Under the pieces are notes generated by a model. That model was not told the origin of the DNA and searched no databases. It saw nothing but the letters and a program-made list of their open reading frames with translations. The position numbers were made by a program, and so were the translations under genes. A DNA stretch of 64,000 nucleotides from Aphelocoma coerulescens. Its lineage: Eukaryota; Chordata; Aves; Passeriformes; Corvidae. Positions 56,888 to 64,000 of this stretch are shown here, one piece after another (position 1 is the first letter of the stretch; every line of letters begins with the position of its first letter). The stretch is taken from contig NW_027184063.1 in the NCBI RefSeq assembly GCF_041296385.1, forward strand, positions 1,116,001 through 1,180,000, read 5' to 3'.

Positions 56888-58735
56888 GTGGCACTCTGGA
56901 AACCAGACCAGAACTGACTGAAAATGAATGTGACAGAAAGAAATAATTTGGAATTGTGATTTCCTATCAAAATACAATTTCCTGCCTTTCTCACAAACCT
57001 CCTCCTGCTGTCATTCAGCAGGGCTTTCACCAAGTGCTCTGCTGGGAGTGGATGTTCCAGGCTGCAGACACAAGGAAACCCGGAATGGGCTTCTTCCTGC
57101 TCCTGGGGAGTTTGACATCCTCTGCCGAGGAGATGAGGAGGCAGCAGAAGAAAAGGGCAGCTGGGGTTCACCCTTCCACAGGAATAAGAGGGGGAAAGTC
57201 TCTCGTCCTCTCTGTCTCTGCTCCCCCAGGGATGTGAAGGCTGATCCCAGACCCCCAAGGGTCACATTCAGGGCTGCCTTCCTGGAATGCTCGTGTGGAA
57301 TGGAGGGGCAGCGTGGCAGCACCTGGATCTTGGACCACCCAGCTGCCCCCCAAGTTTAGTTTCTCTGTCCCTCTCCTACCTGGGGAGTCCCAGGGCAGTC
57401 TCCAAGCCTCTCTTGTCTGGGAATGATTTGGGGCTGGGGATGGTCTCTGTCCCTCTCACCCCACTCAGTGCCTGGTGAGGGTCTCTGTCCTTCTCCCCTT
57501 GGGATTTTTGGGAGGTGCTTGTGTGGGTTTGGGGGTGTCTGTGTTGCTCTCACCCCGATGGTGCTTGGGCAGGGTCACCCAAGGAGTGACAAGGACAGAG
57601 ACTCCCCCGGCATCCCCAGGTATGAGAAGGTTGGAGAGCCCCTGAGCACACTCAGCAGTGTGAGGGACACAGAGCCCTTGGTCCCCAATCCCGCACAAGC
57701 ATTCCCTGGGGCAAGAGGGATGGAGATGCCCGAGCATCCCCAAGGCTGAAAGGGACAGGGACACTGCCTTGGGAATGCCCTGGAGTGAGAGGGACAGGGA
57801 CAACCCCACCAAGCCCCTCCCCAGCATCCCCCAGGGAGAGAGGCACAGAGACCCCTTGAGCATCCCCTGGGCACCGGACAAAATAAACTTGGCAGAAATC
57901 AAACTTAACTCTACCGAAAATGCTTGGAGGAATGTTTGCTCTTCCCACAAGTCACTTGTGATGAAAACGCAAACAAACCCCAACCATGAATGAACCGACA
58001 GCCGAAGCAGTTATGGTGGCAATTCAAAGGTCCAGCAGTCCCCGCACAGCTCCAGCTCAGCTGCTGGCATGTTCCTGTAAAAGAAAAGTGAAAGTTCGGC
58101 CCAATACAGATGATTTAAAGGAAGGATAAACTCTGTGTAGCTGTCACAGAGGTGACAGGGATAAAGAGAAAAATGATTCTCACATTTGGCAAACGGCCCC
58201 AGCCTGTGAAAGAGAAGAGGGGGGAGAGCAAGGGAGTGACAGAGACAGAGACCTCCCCTGGGGAGGGGCGAGTGTGACAGTGTCCCCTGTGTGTGTGGCC
58301 TTCCCGGGGTGGGGGTTTCACACCTGAGCCAGTCTGGGTAAGGGGGGTGGTGTTCACTCCCCCTGGGCAGGGGTTACCCCACACCCCCAAACTCTCCTCC
58401 TGCCCCCTTGGTTGGGGGATGGGGGTACAAACCTGGCCTCAGCAAATGGGTCTGGGGGCTGGGGTCTCCCCCAGCCAGGGCTGATTTTCAGGACAGCTCT
58501 GGCCTTGGCTTTCTGGTGGATTCATTCTCCTCCCTCAGCCTTGTTTCCTCCTCCCTAGACCTGAGATCCCTGGCTAAGAGTCCCCCTTTCCCTGATCTCA
58601 AGGTTCCTTAGCTCAACTTGCAGGCCAAAGTTCCCCTCAGGAGGCACATTCAGGGACAGGGGGTGCTTGGGTGGTGGCAGCTCCTTTATACAGTTCTGCC
58701 ATAATGGGCAAAAAGCTCTTCCTGACAAAGTTTCA
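56888..58735. other. Duplicated stretch without a recognised gene (U4, right part)
   Basis: Continues from 47,685 after removal of the provirus; inverse of 33,333-35,160. No gene recognised. Confidence 0.5.
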
Positions 58736-61555
58736 GCTGTGAACCACAACATTTCAGTCTCTCAGCAGCCCCCAGAGCATCCCCCATGTTGCCAGATGGA
58801 AAATCCTCTGTGCCAGGTGGGCTCCCACAAAGCTCATTCCTCAAACCTGTCTTGGGGCTGAGTCAGGGATGCAGTATCCCATGATGGTTTGTGCTTAGCG
58901 AGTGGGAACCTTCTGTTCCCGTGGTGTTGTTTGTTCTGTTGTGCTCTCTCTGTATTTTATAGTAAAGAGCTGTTCCTCCTGTTCCTGCATTTTTGCTCAG
59001 GAGCCCTATAATTTTGGAATTGGATCCAAGGGGATCATTGGGGCACTGCTGGGCCCCATGGAAGCAAGGGGCCAGTGTGATTCTGAGAGGCCCCGTGGAT
59101 CCAAGGAGACCATTGTGCTCCTGCAGGTCCTCATGGAATCACAGAGTCCATTGTGACACTGCTGGGCCCCGTGGAGCCAAGGACACCTTTGTGACACTGA
59201 GGGGCCCATGGAAGCAAGGGAACCTGGAACAGCTCTGGCTGGCTTGGCCTCCTGGTGGTCACCTGACAGCTCCAGCTGATCTTGGAATGTTGAGAGTCGC
59301 TTCTCATCTGCCCCTGGAGCTCTGGGGCTCTGTGTTTTCCTTCCTATGGAACAGATCCGTCCTTCTCCTCCAGCGGCCCATGGCCAAAACTGAGATTCCT
59401 CTTCCAAATTGCTGTGTATCCAAGGACTGTTGCCAGATGAAACCTGCCAGGACAATCAGCTCTACCGGGCTTGGCCTCCCAGGGACACCCTCTCCTCTGC
59501 CTTCATGACACTGAAGTCTGTTTGGCGTCAGGCTGTTCCGCAGGCTATCCCGCTTCCTTCAGGACTGCTGTTGCCCCTGTGCCCACTGCCCCCCATAAGA
59601 ACAGGCTGCTCTGTGGGGGAACAAATGCAGCTTCTCCTGGGGAAAGCCTCAGCGAGGGCTCAGTTTGACGTTGGTCATTGCGGTGACTGCAGGAAAGGGG
59701 CACCCCACCATGGGGTATTTCTTGGTCAGCTCCAGACATAAAGAGTGGGAAACTGTCTGAGACTCGGGTTGTGGCCTCGAAGGCACTACTGTGGTTTGCA
59801 GGGATCTGCAGGGCAGCACAGCCCTGGCAGTGCCCGGGAGTGGTCCCTTTGGAGGTGGTGTTGGATCTGATGGGGACAAGGAGGACTCTGTGGGGCTGGG
59901 GGTGGCCTTGAGAGTCTCCATGGTACTGAGGAGGAGCTCCATAGATGTGAGTTGGTGTCTGGGGCTGAGGGGCCATAGGGGGTTGGAAGAGCTGTACCTG
60001 GCCAGGGGAATGTGTGTGAGGACAGCAGTGACCTCTTGGCCGGGGCTGCAGCCAGGGGTGGCCAGGGCTGTCCTGCAGAGCAGGGTCCTGCAGCCCAGGG
60101 CGCTGTGCTGGGGCAGGGACTCTGCTGCCTGCCAGGGGCAGCTCTCAGCCGGCCCGGGGAGCTGCTGCCAGCGCTGGGGGAGGAGCTGCGGGGGGGAAGG
60201 AGTGACCCTGAGCAGGGCAGGTGCTGCTGCTGAGAGCTGCTGGCTGGGGCAGGGCTGCTCCCAGCTCCAGACCAGCCTGGGCACAGCTCCGGAGGCGCTT
60301 CCCAAAAGAAGGTAAGCCAGGGATTGCTGTCAAGATCAGGAGCGCTCCTGAGCCTGTTTGGATTTCCTGCTTGGAGCAGGCTGGGAAGGTTGCGGGATGA
60401 GAGAAGCAGAACAGGAGTTGGAATCCCAGAATGACAGAACATTCTGAGTCTCTGCTATTGTCCTTGTTATTGTTATTATTATTACTCCTCTGACATTGTC
60501 ACTGCTATCTGGTGCTCTCAGGGGGGCTCTGGGATCTTCAGCAGCTGAGTCAGGCTCTGCCCTTGGGATTCCTGCCAGACAGGGCTGTCCATGGGAATGG
60601 GGTGTCCAAGCTTCCCAGTGCCCTGTGGGGCTGTGGGCAAAGCAGTCCATGGGAAAGGGGAATGAGCTGAGCCTCCCTCCCTGAGATACCATCGTGGGTA
60701 CACCCAGGGCTCTCCTCACTGTGTCCTTCCAAGCTCTGAGCTGCCCTCCTGGGTGCAAATCTGTGCCAGAGCCTCTCGGCGTGCCCTGAATGTCCCCCGG
60801 GGAAGTGCAGAGATGCCACAGCTGAGGAAATGCTGCTGGGTTTGCCAAGGGCAGCGTGAGTGTCCCTGGTAGAAGGGCGTGCTGAGACCTTGCTCAGAGA
60901 CCTTTAGAGAGGGTGAGACATTCAGGGATCCCTGTGCTCTGGGCAGGGTCTGGTTTATGCCAGGGTGAGCCGGGAGTGTGATTGTGCTCTGACTGCAGCC
61001 AAAGGGGCAAGCCCAGGGCAGTTGGGAACAAGCCCATGCAGCCCCTCAGCTTGCCCTGAGCCACAGGGAATCCTTTGCCTCTCACCTCTCAGTGGCAAAG
61101 GTGGAGTGCAGCAGAAATGCTGGGGATTTCTGACCTCAGAGAAGCAGGAATGATGTGTGGGTAGGAAAACCTTTCCTAAAACTCACTCCTGCCATCCCTG
61201 TCCTGTGGAACTGAGAGTAAAACTGCTACCAAGCCTTTCTAGGAGGGATTGCACTGACAAATCCTGACTCTCCAGCCTTGTCCCTCTGCCACACGGCCAC
61301 AAACCCAGGGCAGCGGGGCAGGGATGGCTCCTCGACAGCCCCCACGCACAGGCCTGGCTGCTCCTGGCACACTCAGACAGCACAAGTGGAGCTCAGGCAG
61401 GCAACTGGGTGAAGGTTTTCCCAGAGCAGGAACAAGGGTGGGGCAGTCCCAGCGGGACAGTCTGCAGGGAATGGCACGGGTTTGGCTCCAAGCAGCCTGT
61501 CCTGACTTGTCACTGTCCTTTCTCCATGAACAGGTGCCCATGGCCAGACACAGCA

Positions 61556-62489
61556 ATGTCCAACAGCAGCTCCATCAGCCACTTCCTCCTGCTGCCTTTG
61601 GCAGACACGTGGCAGATGCAGCTCCTGCACTTCTGCCTCTTCCTGGGCATCTCCCTGGCTGCCCTCCTGGCCAACGGCCTCCATCATCAGCACCGGAGCC
61701 TGCGGCCAGCACCTGCACAGCCCCATGTTCTTCTTCCTGCTCAGCCTGGCCCTCACCGACCTGGGCTCCATCTGCACCACTGTCCCCAAAGCCATGCACA
61801 ATTCCCTCTGGGGCACCAGGCACATCTCCTACACAGGATGTGCAGCTCAGGTGTTTCTGATTGTCTTCTTCCTTGGAACACAGGATTTCCTCCTCACCCT
61901 CATGTGCTACGACCGCTACGTGTCCATCTGCAAAGCCCTGCACTACGGGACCCTCCTGGGCAGCAGAGCTTGTGCCCACATGGCAGCAGCTGCCTGGGCC
62001 AGTGGCTTTCTCACTGCTCTGCTGCACACGGCCAATACATTTCCTCTGCCCCTGTGCCAGGACAATGCCCTGGGCCAGTTCTTCTGTGAAATCCCACACA
62101 TCCTCAGGCTCTCCTGCTCAGACACATACCTGTGGGAATTTGGGCTTCTTGCTTTTAGTACTTTTCCTTTTTTGGGTTGTTTTGTGTTCATGCTTTTCTC
62201 CTATGTGCAGTTCTTCAGGGCCATGCTGAGGATCCCCTCTGAGCAGGGCTGCCATAAAGCCTTTTGCACGTGCCTCCCTCACCTGGCCGTGGTCTCTCTG
62301 TTTATCAGCCCTGGCACATTTGCTCACCTGAAGCCCCCCTCCATCTCATCCCCATCCCTGGATGTGGTGGTGTCAGTTCTGTACTAGGTGGTGCCTCCAG
62401 CCCTGAACCCCCTCATCTACAGCCTGAGGAACCAGGAGCTCAAGGATGCCCTGAGGAAAATGATGACTGTATCTTTTCAGAAGCAATAA
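61556..62489 (+). pseudogene. Olfactory receptor pseudogene (U4 side), frameshift and stop
   Basis: Starts MSNSSSISHF like the intact copy. An extra base near 61,681 (GGCCTCCATCATC against GGCCTCATCATC) shifts the frame after TM1. The original frame resumes at PMFFFL (61,725) and runs through MCYDRYVSIC and HKAFCTCLPHL to an in-frame TAG at 62,385-62,387 just before TM7. The tail also differs (VSFQKQ then stop at 62,489). Two independent lesions make it non-functional. Confidence 0.88.
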
Positions 62490-62999
62490 ACTCTCCTTTT
62501 CTGCTCCAGAACCTTCAGAATGTGACTCTTTATGATCTCAGCTTTTTTTTCCTATTTGTCCATTTTTTCATTGGTGCCTTCTTTTCTTCTTTTTGTAGTG
62601 TTATGCTGTTTTTTATAAAATCCTGTAGTACTGCTCTTAGCATTTCTACATGAATGTCTGGCTTTCTTTGGAAACACAAAGACTTTCAGGAGGCTTCTTC
62701 CCTGTGCATTTGAATCAAAAGGAGTGTCTGCCCTGACTTGTGTGTCCAAGGTTTGTTCCTCAGCCCTTCTCTGGCTCTGCAGGGGCAGTGCCTGTGGGCA
62801 CAGCTGGAGGGAAGATACTCCCAGCAGCAGCACAGCCAGGGACAATGGCCCAGCCTCTTCCCACCTCTGCTCTTCCCAGCCCATGGAACCCAGAGTCAAT
62901 TGTGACAAAGTGGGGCCTCTTCAGACAGAGGTTGGTGTGGAAACAGTGCCACCACTCAGGGAACCCAGTGTCCATTGTGACACAGTGGGACCTCATGGA

Positions 63000-63110
63000 A
63001 GCTAGAACATCTTTGTGATGCAATGGAATCTCATGGAATCAAGGGCAGTTGTTATAGAGAGGGGCCTCATGGAACACAATGGCCACAAAAACATTGCCAG
63101 GCCCAGTAGA
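63000..63110. repeat. Remnant of the TTCCATGAG minisatellite (U4 side)
   Basis: A few units remain, then the sequence jumps at about 63,117 into the block that follows the LTR in U3, marking a deletion of roughly 1.3 kb relative to the sister spacer. Confidence 0.6.
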
Positions 63111-63494
63111 AAGAAGGCGCCTGGGGAGGGCACTTGGACACTGTCTCTTGCAGCAGACTCTGGGTCTGCTGCATCACTTTGCATCACGTGCAGTCCTGTG
63201 GAGCAAGGCCTCAGGAATAAATTTTGGGAGCACTTTGGGAGGTCTTTGATGGATTATGACACCCCCTCAGCTGCCTCTTGTGAATATCCCGTGGATATGG
63301 CCTTTCCAGTGTTGGAGGTTTCCCAGCTGGGCCAGTTTGTGTAAGGGAGGATGGGTGTTCAGTGCCTCTGACCAGAGGTGGCACCACAGACCTGAAACCT
63401 CCTTGTTCCCCCTCAGTGGCAGGGGAGTCTGTGTAAACCTGTGTAGGCCCTCTGTGGACTGTGGTCTCCTCCACCCCAAACCCAGCCAGCCATG

Positions 63495-64000
63495 ATTTTG
63501 TGCTCTTTGGTTTTCTTGTGGATGTGTTCTTTTCCCTCAGCCTTGATTACTTCTGCCTAGAACCTGAGATGATTGCACAGTAGTGTCCCCTTTCTCTTAG
63601 CTCTGTGACTGAACTCCCAGTCCAAAGTGCCAGTCAGGCATCTTCAAGGAGGGCTGGGCTTCTGTGGCTGTAGCTTCTTGATACAGTTTTTGCTAGAATG
63701 GGCAAAACTCCTTCATAACAATGTTTAAGGTATGAACCATTTCAGTCCCTGACAGCTTTATGCCATGGCTCCATGAGGTTCCATAACCTCACTATGGACT
63801 CAGTCTCAAGCTGCATTAGGCCCTGCTCTGTCCCACTGGATGCTTAATTCCATGAGGTTCCATTTGGTGGCTGTGGTCTCCTGGTTCCATGAGGCTCCAC
63901 TGTGACATGTTGGAGCCTTGTTCCAGGAGATTCCATAGAGTCACAATGGACTCCTGTGTTCACATAGGCCCCACGGTGTCACATCAGAGCCTTGGTTCCA
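63495..64000. repeat. Non-amplicon sequence grading into minisatellite
   Basis: 63,495-63,740 has no gene but loosely resembles the sequence at 27,060-27,260 (AGCTCCTTTATACAG-like phrases), suggesting an older, diverged copy. From 63,740 the TTCCATGAGG / CACTGTGACA units return in the U1 orientation and run off the window. Confidence 0.5.

Larger units (their letters stand above)
58736..63494. repeat. Second copy of the OR spacer
   Basis: Same orientation as 27,259-33,332, but shorter because most of the minisatellite and the LTR end are missing at 63,117. 58,740-61,550 holds GC-rich sequence without a recognised gene. Confidence 0.75.

Noticed and set aside
1..64000. tRNA, rRNA, CRISPR, bacterial operons or plasmid features
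   Set aside because: Nothing of these kinds was recognised, and the window is clearly vertebrate nuclear sequence. No covariance-model scan could be run.

Overview
The window reads as bird nuclear DNA, most likely from a songbird (inference). It has short GT-AG introns, an avian-type C2H2 zinc-finger family, avian clade-gamma-c (OR14-like) olfactory receptors, MHC class II beta exons and many LTR retroelements. Linked OR, zinc-finger and MHC class II genes recall the MHC-bearing microchromosome (chromosome 16 in chicken), but the window alone does not prove that location.

Most of the window is one amplicon repeated in alternating orientation. U1 (about 1-9,600) is an inverted copy of about 28,565-37,970. 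U2 (20,891-27,258) and U3 (33,333-39,784) are inverted arms around a 6-kb spacer with an OR gene. U3 and U4 (43,135-58,735) are inverted arms around a 3.35-kb retroviral spacer. The OR spacer recurs at 58,736-63,494. A complete unit carries an MHC class II beta fragment cut by an ERV-L-like LTR, a two-coding-exon zinc-finger gene with a TATA/CRE promoter, about 3 kb without a gene, an LTR, a minisatellite and an OR gene. The zinc-finger gene is intact in U1, U2 and U3 (9, 7 and 7 fingers) and broken in U4. The OR is intact only in U1. All three MHC fragments are pseudogenes.

Between U1 and U2 (9.6-20.9 kb) lie a 152-bp tandem repeat, a degenerate GC-rich repeat, several solo LTRs with clear target-site duplications, and a decayed ERV-L-like pol on the minus strand with other LTRs nested inside it.

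Two retroelements stand out. (1) A 2.2-kb LTR element at 39,840-42,052, with 6-bp target-site duplications, carries only a Gag matrix-like ORF, a CpG-rich leader and an intact 185-residue ORF with a Y-box-type cold-shock domain. This looks like a retroelement that captured a host RNA-binding protein gene. (2) A young 9.2-kb gammaretrovirus-like provirus on the minus strand at 47,686-56,887 has LTRs differing at 2 of 462 positions. Its env gene opens with three immunoglobulin-like domains ahead of surface and transmembrane subunits, broken by one in-frame TGA. Its gag-pol junction is a UGA in a CUA context. It sits in only one of four duplicate units, so the other three show the empty site.
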